Below, one piece after another: positions 16,721 through 25,188 of a stretch of DNA of 64,000 nucleotides. A program made the position numbers and the translations under genes. The notes under the pieces are model-generated. The model was not told the origin of the DNA and ran no database searches. It saw nothing but the letters and a program-made list of their open reading frames with translations. Location: assembly GCA_009776745.1 (NCBI GenBank), contig WRNH01000001.1:1-64000 (forward strand). Direction: 5' to 3'. How positions within the stretch are numbered: position 1 is the first letter of the stretch; every line of letters starts with the position of its first letter. The DNA comes from Endomicrobiia bacterium (GTDB lineage Bacteria; Elusimicrobiota; Endomicrobiia; Endomicrobiales; Endomicrobiaceae).

Positions 16721-17451
16721 TCTGTTAGGCGGAGATAAATCGATTCCAAATCCGCGCTGAGGCCGTCTTTTTTGCGCAGGTTTTCAAAAGTATCCAAAGC
16801 GAGAATTTTTCCGTCGTTAATAATGCATATTCTGTCGGCAAGCTTTTGAGCTATCTCCAAAACATGAGTGCACATAAATATCGTCGTGCCGCTCTTTGAA
16901 AGCCCTGTAAAAAGCTCTTTGACGATCCTCGCGCTTTTAGGGTCAAGGCCTACAAGCGGTTCGTCAAGAAACATAACTTCCGGCTTATGAAGCAAAACTC
17001 CTGAAATAACAAGCTTCTGTTTCATCCCATGGGAAAAAGAATCTATTATTTTATCCGACATGTCGACGATCTCAAACATTTCAAAAAGCTCGGGTATGAT
17101 CTTTTTTTGCTGCTCCGCAGGAACTTTATAAATATCTCCGATCGTTCTCATATATTCGAAAGCCGTAAGATACGGATAAACGTAAGGCTGGTCCGGAACA
17201 AAACCGATCTTTCTTTTTATCAAATCCATTTCGGTCAAAACGTTCATACCTAAAATTTCAGCTTCGCCGGAACTCGGCTTTAAAAGTCCCGTCAAAACTT
17301 TAACGGTAGTCGTTTTTCCGGCGCCGTTAGGACCCAAGAAAGCAAAAATTTCGCCTTTTTTTATATCAAAGCTTATATCGTTTACGGCTTTAAAATCGCC
17401 GTATTTTTTTACCAGACTGCGTACTTCTACGGCATTATTTATATTGCCCAT
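16699..17451 (-). CDS. ABC transporter ATP-binding protein
   Basis: 250 residues. Walker A GPNGAGKTT (40-48), signature SFSHGMKQK near 136-144 and Walker B VMFLDEPLVGLDP near 156-168, a pattern typical of ABC-2 exporters. It energises the permease encoded downstream. I start at the ATG ending at 17451 (MGNINNAVEV), which overlaps the upstream gene by 13 nt. Its last six residues come from a hairpin element. Confidence 0.93.
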   Translation of the reverse strand: MGNINNAVEVRSLVKKYGDFKAVNDISFDIKKGEIFAFLGPNGAGKTTTVKVLTGLLKPSSGEAEILGMNVLTEMDLIKRKIGFVPDQPYVYPYLTAFEYMRTIGDIYKVPAEQQKKIIPELFEMFEIVDMSDKIIDSFSHGMKQKLVISGVLLHKPEVMFLDEPLVGLDPKSARIVKELFTGLSKSGTTIFMCTHVLEIAQKLADRICIINDGKILALDTFENLRKKDGLSADLESIYLRLTETAGSRG

Positions 17452-18032
17452 ATAATCACCGTTCCAAGCAGGGTCAATAACCCCGCGTTTAATATCTGCA
17501 TCCAAAAATTATCGTTTATAGGCCAAGGAACGGCTTCCACGACCGTGGCGATCGCCGCGCCGGCCAATGCAAATTTCCAGTTAAACAGAAACAGTCCCGC
17601 CGCTAAACATGCGGCAAAGCAGGCAATGCTGCCTTCAAGACTTTTTCCGGAGAAAATTTTGTGTCTGCCGAAAGTTCTGCCTATCAATGCCGCGGCCGAA
17701 TCCCCGAATGCAAGGTACAAAAAGCTCCCCATGACCATATACTTGTTTGGAAAAATCAAAATCGTTATCAAAGCTCCGGACAATGTGCCGATAAGTCCGC
17801 TGATTTTTTTCGCTTCTTCTTCCCTGTAAAACCCTTTAAAGTTTTTACAAAAAAACTCATTGCAGGCGGAAACATTAAATCTTAATATTTCAAGCAATGC
17901 TACAGCCGTAACAGCTATTGCCAATCCCCAAATAACCGTACTTTTAGCAAGATGCCAATATCCAAACGCATAAATAAGCGACAATAAATGAAACCCTTTT
18001 CTTTTTAATTCGTCTTTAGGAACGCTTACCAT
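17439..18032 (-). CDS. SEC59/DGK1/VTE5-type CTP-dependent lipid kinase-like membrane protein
   Basis: 197 residues with six or seven hydrophobic segments. The motif AFGDSAAALIGRTFGRHKIF followed by GKSLEGSIA (about 106-135) is the hallmark of the dolichol kinase / diacylglycerol kinase (CTP) / phytol kinase family related to CDP-diglyceride synthetase. The bacterial members' substrate is not established. It starts at the ATG ending at 18032 after AAAAAGGGG; the upstream frame is element sequence. Confidence 0.82.
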   Translation of the reverse strand: MVSVPKDELKRKGFHLLSLIYAFGYWHLAKSTVIWGLAIAVTAVALLEILRFNVSACNEFFCKNFKGFYREEEAKKISGLIGTLSGALITILIFPNKYMVMGSFLYLAFGDSAAALIGRTFGRHKIFSGKSLEGSIACFAACLAAGLFLFNWKFALAGAAIATVVEAVPWPINDNFWMQILNAGLLTLLGTVIIWAI

Positions 18033-18044
18033 AAAACCCCTTTT

Positions 18045-18151
18045 TAACGGCAGAGTGAAGAGCGGAGTTGTTGTGTTTCGGTTTTGCCGAAACCTAATTA
18101 ACGCGTTTTCGCTTCGTGAAAACACTTTATTTTCACTTTTCACTCTTTTTT
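18045..18151. repeat. Family 1 hairpin element between the M50-like and lipid kinase-like genes
   Basis: Left AACGGCAGAGTGAAGAGCGG, right TTTTCACTTTTCACTC with partial pairing; the centre has GTTTCGGTTTTGCCGAAAC and a CGTTTTCGC...GTGAAAACA pair. It begins beside the Shine-Dalgarno of the lipid-kinase-like gene and ends at the M50-like stop. Confidence 0.75.
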
Positions 18152-18836
18152 AAGTTTTTTCAAATGCCGTAATTATCTGCATAATTCCTTCATGCAAAAA
18201 CACGTAAAAATCTATGCTGTTGCCGTACATTGCCATAAAAAGATTTTTCAAATCCGCTTCATCCGGAAAAACCAAAGCCATAAGCAAAGAAAAAACAACA
18301 ACGTTTACGGCGATTATCAGCACATATGAAAAGAAAACCCCGTAAACTTTCAAGTCAGGCTGGCCTATGCCTATTATATATACGGTCAAAGCGGCATGAA
18401 AAGCTATCGAAAGGCCGGCAAAAAAAAGAAAATACGGATACAAAGGTTTTATATCCGTAATCCATCCCAAAAACAAATAAATTACTATGATCGCAAAAGT
18501 ATATATCGGGAAAAAGTACGGCGCAAGGGTTATCCATATATTGTCTTTTGTCAAAACAACATGTCCGGACTCGCTTCCTACTTTAAATTTTTTAACTTTC
18601 GCGCCGCTTAATATTCCGGCAAAAGCGTGCGTCAATTCATGTCCGAAAACATATGTGCGCATAGGTTTATAAAAAGCTATCTGAAAAATAACATAACACA
18701 AAATCCCAACCCAAAACGGAATATAATAGTCCGTGCTCTTTCCGGTAAAATCAAGGAAAGTTCTTATTAACGTATACGCCGAAGCGGCAACAATCGGAAT
18801 TGATAAAACCGCGGCAAAATTTCTTATAAACTTCAT
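18150..18836 (-). CDS. M50-like intramembrane metalloprotease homologue
   Basis: 228 residues, at least six hydrophobic segments. HELTH at 66-70 inside FGHELTHAFAGILSGAKV is the zinc HExxH with a following helix as in the M50 (site-2 protease) and related families. The second motif (NPDG or similar) is not seen; a QPDLKVYG stretch near 165 could be its counterpart. Function and substrate are unknown. The start at the ATG ending at 18836 follows AAAAAGG. It lies 60 nt downstream of the large autotransporter gene on the same strand. Confidence 0.7.
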   Translation of the reverse strand: MKFIRNFAAVLSIPIVAASAYTLIRTFLDFTGKSTDYYIPFWVGILCYVIFQIAFYKPMRTYVFGHELTHAFAGILSGAKVKKFKVGSESGHVVLTKDNIWITLAPYFFPIYTFAIIVIYLFLGWITDIKPLYPYFLFFAGLSIAFHAALTVYIIGIGQPDLKVYGVFFSYVLIIAVNVVVFSLLMALVFPDEADLKNLFMAMYGNSIDFYVFLHEGIMQIITAFEKT

Positions 18837-18896
18837 TATAAACCTTTTTGTAAAACCGAAAATCAAAAGATTAGACGCATCAGGAGTCTGCCGTTT

Positions 18897-21800
18897 TTAA
18901 CGTATTTCTATCAATTTTAACTCTACTCTTCTGTTTTCGACTGACAGAGTATTATTTTTATTGATAAAGTTGACCGCTCCCATACCTTTCGGTTCGATTA
19001 TCTCAAAATCTATATCGCTGTCGGCAAGCTCATTGGCAACCGCCGCCGCTCTTTTCAAGGAATACTGTTTGTTTATTTCCTCGCCGCCGCCGGAATCGGT
19101 ATACCCCTCAACAACAACTTTAAATTTTTCATTATGGTTTTTTTCCATGTACTCTTTTATCGCTTCCGCCGCTCTCCAAACTTCTCTCACTCCGTCAGGA
19201 GCTAGATCAAACTGATTGCCGCCGGCAAACAATATAGTCTGCGGGAATACATAGCTTAGTTTTACGGTTTCCGTTTTAGCGGCGCTTGCTGCCGGTTCAG
19301 GGTTTTCCGCGGTCTCAGGCTGTGAAATTTCTTTAACCGAAACATCAACGGCAGTTTCCGGAAGTCCGGCGCTTTCAGACGAAGAAACTTTTTGAACCGG
19401 TTCTTTTGATTCTTTTTCTTTTACAGCCAAATCCGCGGCAGCGGCTTTTTGCGCGGCTTCGTATTCGGCTTTTTCCGCGGCTTCTTTTTTCAATCTTTGC
19501 TTCTCGGCTTTCTCAACAGCTTTCTTTGCCGCAGCATTTTCTTTCTCTTTCTGCCTCTGAACTCTTTCTTCTTCCCTGCGCATTTTTTCTTCGGCAGACT
19601 GCTTCGCCTTCAGTTCCGCGGTTTCTCTCGCTATTCTTGCTTTCTCGGCTTCTTCCGCCTGTTTTCTGGCCGATTTTATTGCTTTTGCTTTCTCATCGGC
19701 TTTTCTTCTGGCTTCTTCGGTCCGCTTTTTAGCTTCGGCTTCTTCTTCGGCTTTTCTCTTTGCCAGAAGCTTTGCCTGAAGCTTAGCTTTTTCCTCTTTT
19801 TTAGCTATTCTTGCTTTTTCATCGGCTTCGGCTTGTTTTTTTGCAAGTTCGGATGCTTTAGCTTCTCTTTTAGCTTTCAAAGCAGTTTGCCTTTCAGCTT
19901 CTTGCATACGCTTTTTAACCAATGCGGCCGCTTCGGCTTCTTCTTCTATTACCTTCCTCGCATTAGTCTTTTCCAATTTTTTCTTCTGTTGCGCATCAAA
20001 CCGCGCTTTTTCAGCTGACGCCTTTTCTTCTTTTATTCTTGCCTTCTCCACAGCTTTTGCCTGGGTTTGAGTTTCGGCATTAAGCTTTTTTTGAATCCGC
20101 TTTGCTTCTCTTTCTGCCTGAAGATTTGATTTTTGAAGCTTAGCTTCCCGAAGCTTCGCTTCATCCCTGATACTTCCGCTTATTATATACCTCACTCCTG
20201 TATTCCCGTATATGTTCCGGTATTTATCCGCGCCATAATAATTTCCGTTCACAAACATCCTCCACTTTTCCGCTATCCTCACGGCTGCTCCCAGCCCGAC
20301 TCCAATTTGTATCGCCCCTTCTTGCGCTCCCCTGCTGTAAAACTCTGCTCCCGTTTTCTCAAACTCGCTCTTTACCTCAGGCTTAGTTCCTGCTATTATA
20401 TATTTTCCTTCCGCATTCGCATGCCATATCCATCTTCCTTTCCCGTATTCCAATCCGGCTCCAATTCTCGCCGCGCTCCTTAAATAACTCCCCGCCTTTA
20501 CGTCCAAATTATATATTCCCGCTTCTTTTTCTTTAAATCCTCCGTACATCGCGTTTTGCGTTTCTATTCCCGCAAACGGCCTGAAATCCGTTGTTTCGCT
20601 TATTCCTATTCTCAACGCCGCTTCAATATCCGCGCTTATCGTCACCGCATTTATTTCAGCTTTTGCCGTATGTCCAATAACCGCTCTTTCCGTGTTAAAT
20701 TTATCATAGCTTCCCAATAACATTGCCTTTAATTCCCAACCGTCTCTTAAATATCCTCCGTACAATCCCAATCCGTTCTTATTCCCGTCCGCTTTGTGTT
20801 TGCCCTGCTCCGCATTATCTTTGTTTATTCTTCCGTATATTCCCCATATCAAATCTCCGCCGTATTCTCTCTGTATAAACCTGTCAAACCCCAACATCAC
20901 TCCCATTGATACGTCTTTGTAATCTTCCAAAGAATTTTCATCTTCCTTAAAACTTTCTATTCCGCCTTTCACCTGCACCCACAATCCGCCGTTTGTATCT
21001 TCTTCTTTGCCTTTGTCGTTGATCTGTAATTGCCGTTTATTATTTCTTATCTTATCATACACTTCATTGTTCGGGCTGTCCGCAGCCATATTTCTTATCA
21101 CATTCGCAAGAAAATATCCCGACGTTCCCGCAAGAAAATCTTTTACTTCCGCTATATCTGTTTCAGTTCCTTTGTTTTGTTTTATCACCATCGCGTTTAA
21201 TACATCATGCCATGCCCCTGAATCTTCCGATATTTTCTTAAACGCTTTTGCCGTCTCGCTCTGATTATATGTCAGCGGTCTTATTGCTCCGAAATTCGTC
21301 GTGCTTATTCCGTCTAATATCAGTTTTACTATCCCGTCTTCATATTCCAGTTTGTAATCTAAATATCCGCCGCCTAACGCGCTGATTATTGAACTGCTTG
21401 AGAATGTTCCGTCCAAATACGCAGTACCGCCCGTTATTATCAATTTATACTCTTGCTGATCATATCTTCCTACTCCCGCAAATATGTCTATACTGCCGTA
21501 TATACTTGCGGTTACGGCTTTTATCTCATCGTTTGTCCCGTCACAAAACACATCCATGCTTAAATTTGTAATGCTTTTAAAATTGCCGACGCTTACGGTA
21601 TTTACCGTTCCGTTGTACATATTTAACGTGCTTGTACCTTTAAGCTCCAAAGCTTTCCCCTCATACGACGCGTCCGCAAGCATTATTATGCCGCCTTCGG
21701 TTATATTAAAATCCCCCCATATCTTGTTTGTTCCGCCTAAATACATTGCCCCGCTGCCGCTTTTGCTTATTTCTATTCCGGTTCCGCTTGTATCGGTTAA

Positions 21801-24800
21801 TATCCCGCCTTCAAATCTTATAGCATTGCTCCCGCTTATGCCTAACTTCGCTCCATTTGTCATGTACGCGTCATTGGCTTGTCCGTTCGCTTTATTTCCC
21901 CTGAAGATAACTTCGCCGCCATCGGTATTAAACAACACTGTGCCGTCGCTTATATACAATGCCCCTCCGTATGCGACGGCTTCATTGTTTATGAAATTTA
22001 TTTCTCCTCCGCTAAAATTCGTATTAGAACCGTATGACGCACATATTGCTCCGCCCGCATCAGCGATATTGTTTATGAAGTTTACTAATGACGATGCAAA
22101 GTTCATTGTGTACCCATTGTATATCGCGCCGCCATCACAGGCCTTATTTTCAACAAACATTACATCGCTGTTTGTAAATGTTATTATTGCATCATTAATA
22201 TTGCATATTGCTCCGCCCCAGCTTGCAGTATTGCCGCCGAATATTATGGCGCTGTCTATTGATGCTATTGTTGAACCGCCGGAATTGCATATCGCGCCGC
22301 CGTAGCCATCCGTGTACAAATATACGCCTGCGGCATTTTCAATAAACTTTACATCAGCGTCTGTGAATATCACCGTTGAAGCATTATCATTGTATATCGC
22401 GCCGCCGTAACCTATATATACGCTATTTCCGTTAAACATTATATTATTGTCTGTAAATGATATGAGTGAGTTCTCATTGTATATTGCGCCGCCGAAATCA
22501 ATTGCCGCATTGCCGCTGAAAATAACGGCGCTTCCGGCAAATGAGATTTTTGAACCGTTGTAATTGTATATCGCCCCTCCCCCTCCGGCGCCGTACATCT
22601 CGTTCGCCGTATTGCTGCTGAATATTATATTGCCGTTTGTGAATGTTATTGAACCGTTTGTGTTCAACAGCGCTCCGCCTACGCCGGCCGTATTACTGCT
22701 GAATATTACGGTATCCCCCGAAGACATTTCAAAATTTATTTGAGCGCCGTTGACTATCGTTCCGTTAATATTTTCGCTAAATATTATATCACCGTTTCTG
22801 AATGTCATTATAGAATTGCTATCATTAAATATCGCTGCCTTATTACTGCTGAATATTACAGTATCTCCCGAAGACATTTCAAAATTTATTCGGCTGTTAT
22901 TTATATTATATATCGCCCCGCCTCCGTAATTTGCCATATTGTTGCTGAATAATACATTCCCGTTTGTAAATGTCATTGTTGAATTCTCATTGTATATCGC
23001 ACCGCCTCCGCCTGCCGTATTACTGCTGAATATTATTGTATTTACCGAAGACATTTCAAAATTTATTCGGCTGTTATTTATATTATATATCGCCCCGCCT
23101 CCGGAATTTGCCATATTGTTGCTGAATAATACATTCCCGTTTGTAAATGTCATTGTTGAATTCTCATTGTATATCGCCCCGCCGGAACGATAAGTATTTC
23201 CGGATGGTTTATTATTTTCAAATTTTACAATGGTGTCGGTAAAATTGATAACTGATCCGGTATTATATATTGCGCCTCCGTCTCCGTACATTCCGGCGAT
23301 ATTGCCGTAAAATGTTACTTCACTGTTTATAAAATCGATAAATCCGCTGTCAAATCCGTAATAATCGCTATTAACTATCGCTCCGCCGTTCGACTGAGCA
23401 TTATTTTCGCTAAAAATTACATTAACGTTAGTAAATATTATTTTTGAACCGTATCCATTGAATATCGCGCCCCCATTAACAGCGCTGCTATTTCCGCTAA
23501 ATATTATATTTCCGTCTATGAATGACACTGTTGAATAAACAATATTGAATATTGCTCCTCCAAAACCGCTTGCAGTGCTATTTCCGCTAAATATTATATC
23601 CGTATTTATAAAGATTGTTTGTCCATTGGTGCTATTGTGTATAGCTCCTCCGTAATTTGCCGTATTCCCGTTAAACGCTATATTGCCGCTTGTGAATGCC
23701 ATTGTTGAATTCTCATTATATATCGCTCCGCCATAACCGTAAATATAGGTATAATTCACAGCGCTGTTTCCGCTAAATATTATATCGGCGTTTGTGAAAG
23801 TCATTGTTGAATTGATATTGGATATCGCTCCGCCTAATCCGTCTCCCATATTTTCAATAAATATTATATCTCCGTTTGTGAATGTCATTGTTGAATTGTC
23901 AGTATTAGATATCGCTCCTCCGTAACGCGCCGTATTGCTGCTGAATATTATTGCGCTTCCCGAAGTTATTTTAAAATCCATCTGACTATTATAATAATTC
24001 TCTATTGCACCGCCTGAATTATTCGTTGTATTATCCTTGAATATTATAGTATCCGCCGAAGACATTTCAAAATTAATTAAACTGTTATGATTGTATATTG
24101 CCCCTCCTCCCGGAGGTCCTGCGATATCATAATAATTCCCTCCTATATTCCCGACAAATTCTATATTCCCGTTTTTGAAAGACATTGTTGAATTGATATT
24201 GGATATCGCTCCGCCCCAGCTTGCAGTATTATTGCCGAATATTACAGTATCCCCGGAAGACATTTCAAAATTTATTAAACTATCTCTATTGTGTATTGCT
24301 CCGCCGCTTCCAGATTGGCCTGTAGACAGGCTTGCCTCATTCCCGTTAAATATTATATTGCCGCTTGTAAATGTCATTGTTGAATTTATATTATATATCG
24401 CTCCGCCGGAACCATATGGATTTGTCGCCTTATTAACGGTAAATATTATATCTCCGCTTATGAATGTCATTATTGAATAATCATTGTATATGGCCCCGCC
24501 GTACGTCGTGCCATTTCCATCCGTGAAATTTATATTGCCTTGAAATAAAACATTCGCGTTTGAAAAATTAAACAGTCTGTAAATGCCTCCTCCGCCAAGC
24601 GTTACGCCATTGCCGTAAAAAACAACCGGATTAGGCTCAGTGCCGTAATTGATCGTATCCAGAGCGCTTGTATAATTTACAGCAGCCGTAGTAAACGTTA
24701 CGCTTGTCGCGCGAACGCTTGGGCTTACGGCATAAGCAAGACCGGTATAACTGGATACATTTACGGCTTGCGCGCATACATTGGCCGCCGCGAAAAAAAA

Positions 24801-24848
24801 TACGGCGGAAACGGACAATAATAATTTGCGGTTTAGTTTTATAAACAT
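18897..24848 (-). CDS. Pmp-type autotransporter fused to a TolA-like helix and an OmpA domain
   Basis: 1983 residues. Order: signal peptide (1-26, ending NVCAQA); a passenger of about 1000 residues made of GGAI-YN and FxxN repeats as in chlamydial Pmp proteins; an autotransporter beta-barrel (about 1284-1553); a long Ala/Lys/Glu/Arg-rich helix (about 1555-1815) resembling the periplasmic arm of TolA; a Pro/Ser/Thr/Glu linker; and an OmpA-type peptidoglycan-binding domain (about 1862-1983, with VVVEGYTDSGG and NRRVEL). Barrels normally end an autotransporter. Here the sequence after the barrel should lie in the periplasm and bind the cell wall. A divergent promoter region separates it from hppA. 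Confidence 0.9.
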   Translation of the reverse strand: MFIKLNRKLLLSVSAVFFFAAANVCAQAVNVSSYTGLAYAVSPSVRATSVTFTTAAVNYTSALDTINYGTEPNPVVFYGNGVTLGGGGIYRLFNFSNANVLFQGNINFTDGNGTTYGGAIYNDYSIMTFISGDIIFTVNKATNPYGSGGAIYNINSTMTFTSGNIIFNGNEASLSTGQSGSGGAIHNRDSLINFEMSSGDTVIFGNNTASWGGAISNINSTMSFKNGNIEFVGNIGGNYYDIAGPPGGGAIYNHNSLINFEMSSADTIIFKDNTTNNSGGAIENYYNSQMDFKITSGSAIIFSSNTARYGGAISNTDNSTMTFTNGDIIFIENMGDGLGGAISNINSTMTFTNADIIFSGNSAVNYTYIYGYGGAIYNENSTMAFTSGNIAFNGNTANYGGAIHNSTNGQTIFINTDIIFSGNSTASGFGGAIFNIVYSTVSFIDGNIIFSGNSSAVNGGAIFNGYGSKIIFTNVNVIFSENNAQSNGGAIVNSDYYGFDSGFIDFINSEVTFYGNIAGMYGDGGAIYNTGSVINFTDTIVKFENNKPSGNTYRSGGAIYNENSTMTFTNGNVLFSNNMANSGGGAIYNINNSRINFEMSSVNTIIFSSNTAGGGGAIYNENSTMTFTNGNVLFSNNMANYGGGAIYNINNSRINFEMSSGDTVIFSSNKAAIFNDSNSIMTFRNGDIIFSENINGTIVNGAQINFEMSSGDTVIFSSNTAGVGGALLNTNGSITFTNGNIIFSSNTANEMYGAGGGGAIYNYNGSKISFAGSAVIFSGNAAIDFGGAIYNENSLISFTDNNIMFNGNSVYIGYGGAIYNDNASTVIFTDADVKFIENAAGVYLYTDGYGGAICNSGGSTIASIDSAIIFGGNTASWGGAICNINDAIITFTNSDVMFVENKACDGGAIYNGYTMNFASSLVNFINNIADAGGAICASYGSNTNFSGGEINFINNEAVAYGGALYISDGTVLFNTDGGEVIFRGNKANGQANDAYMTNGAKLGISGSNAIRFEGGILTDTSGTGIEISKSGSGAMYLGGTNKIWGDFNITEGGIIMLADASYEGKALELKGTSTLNMYNGTVNTVSVGNFKSITNLSMDVFCDGTNDEIKAVTASIYGSIDIFAGVGRYDQQEYKLIITGGTAYLDGTFSSSSIISALGGGYLDYKLEYEDGIVKLILDGISTTNFGAIRPLTYNQSETAKAFKKISEDSGAWHDVLNAMVIKQNKGTETDIAEVKDFLAGTSGYFLANVIRNMAADSPNNEVYDKIRNNKRQLQINDKGKEEDTNGGLWVQVKGGIESFKEDENSLEDYKDVSMGVMLGFDRFIQREYGGDLIWGIYGRINKDNAEQGKHKADGNKNGLGLYGGYLRDGWELKAMLLGSYDKFNTERAVIGHTAKAEINAVTISADIEAALRIGISETTDFRPFAGIETQNAMYGGFKEKEAGIYNLDVKAGSYLRSAARIGAGLEYGKGRWIWHANAEGKYIIAGTKPEVKSEFEKTGAEFYSRGAQEGAIQIGVGLGAAVRIAEKWRMFVNGNYYGADKYRNIYGNTGVRYIISGSIRDEAKLREAKLQKSNLQAEREAKRIQKKLNAETQTQAKAVEKARIKEEKASAEKARFDAQQKKKLEKTNARKVIEEEAEAAALVKKRMQEAERQTALKAKREAKASELAKKQAEADEKARIAKKEEKAKLQAKLLAKRKAEEEAEAKKRTEEARRKADEKAKAIKSARKQAEEAEKARIARETAELKAKQSAEEKMRREEERVQRQKEKENAAAKKAVEKAEKQRLKKEAAEKAEYEAAQKAAAADLAVKEKESKEPVQKVSSSESAGLPETAVDVSVKEISQPETAENPEPAASAAKTETVKLSYVFPQTILFAGGNQFDLAPDGVREVWRAAEAIKEYMEKNHNEKFKVVVEGYTDSGGGEEINKQYSLKRAAAVANELADSDIDFEIIEPKGMGAVNFINKNNTLSVENRRVELKLIEIR
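21880..24600 (-). repeat. Passenger repeat region (GGAI-YN / FxxN units)
   Basis: About 40-60-residue units each contain a GGAIYN, GGAISN or similar turn and an IIFSGN / VIFSSN strand, predicted to stack as a beta-helix. Base-level similarity between units is high, most of all in the 177-base duplication at 22868-23177. Confidence 0.85.
22868..23177. repeat. Recent in-frame tandem duplication in the passenger
   Basis: Bases 22868-23000 and 23045-23177 are direct copies, 132 of 133 identical (the single difference is T at 22927 against G at 23104). The period is 177 bases, 59 codons. Confidence 0.93.
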
Positions 24849-25035
24849 TTTATGCTCTTTAGAAACAATTAAGAATACAACTTAGACGGACAGACGCGTA
24901 AAACCACAGTAAAAACTTCGCGACAATGCATCTGCATGCCTGCATCCCAACTTCCAATCTTCTGATGTTTTTAAATATTTACTGATATTTTATCACAATT
25001 TGCGGGCAAACTACAGTATTTTCGTTAAGTTTCCT
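24849..25035. other. Divergent intergenic region upstream of both autotransporter and hppA
   Basis: The 340-base gap 24849-25188 holds the hppA promoter (25036-25064) and its leader element; this part should also hold the minus-strand autotransporter promoter. I find an AAAGAG Shine-Dalgarno for the autotransporter but no convincing minus-strand -35/-10 pair. Confidence 0.5.
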
Positions 25036-25064
25036 TTGACATAACAAACTATAAATCGTATAAT
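25036..25064 (+). promoter_or_regulatory. Promoter of the pyrophosphatase gene
   Basis: TTGACA (25036-25041), 17-base spacer, TATAAT (25059-25064): full consensus. The predicted leader is about 118 nt and contains a hairpin element. Confidence 0.88.
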
Positions 25065-25085
25065 TCTTACCAATGTTTTAATAAT

Positions 25086-25172
25086 GGCAATTACGAATGT
25101 TTGCGTTTCGGCAAATCTGAAGCAAGTTAATGGGTTTTTGCAAAGCGAAAACAAAGAGATTCGCAATTGTCT
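25086..25172. repeat. Family 1 hairpin element in the hppA leader
   Basis: GGCAATTACGAAT (25086-25098) pairs with ATTCGCAATTGTC (25159-25171) with mismatches; the loop holds a diverged TTTGCGTTTCGGCAAA and TTTTTGCAAAGCGAAAA. An older, decayed copy lying inside the transcript. Confidence 0.65.
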
Positions 25173-25188
25173 CTATAAAGGAGACGGT

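Noticed and set aside
19406-20018. Long Phe/Ser/Arg-rich plus-strand frames opposite the autotransporter
   Set aside because: They are the antisense of the Ala/Lys/Glu-rich helix and have no start context or family features.
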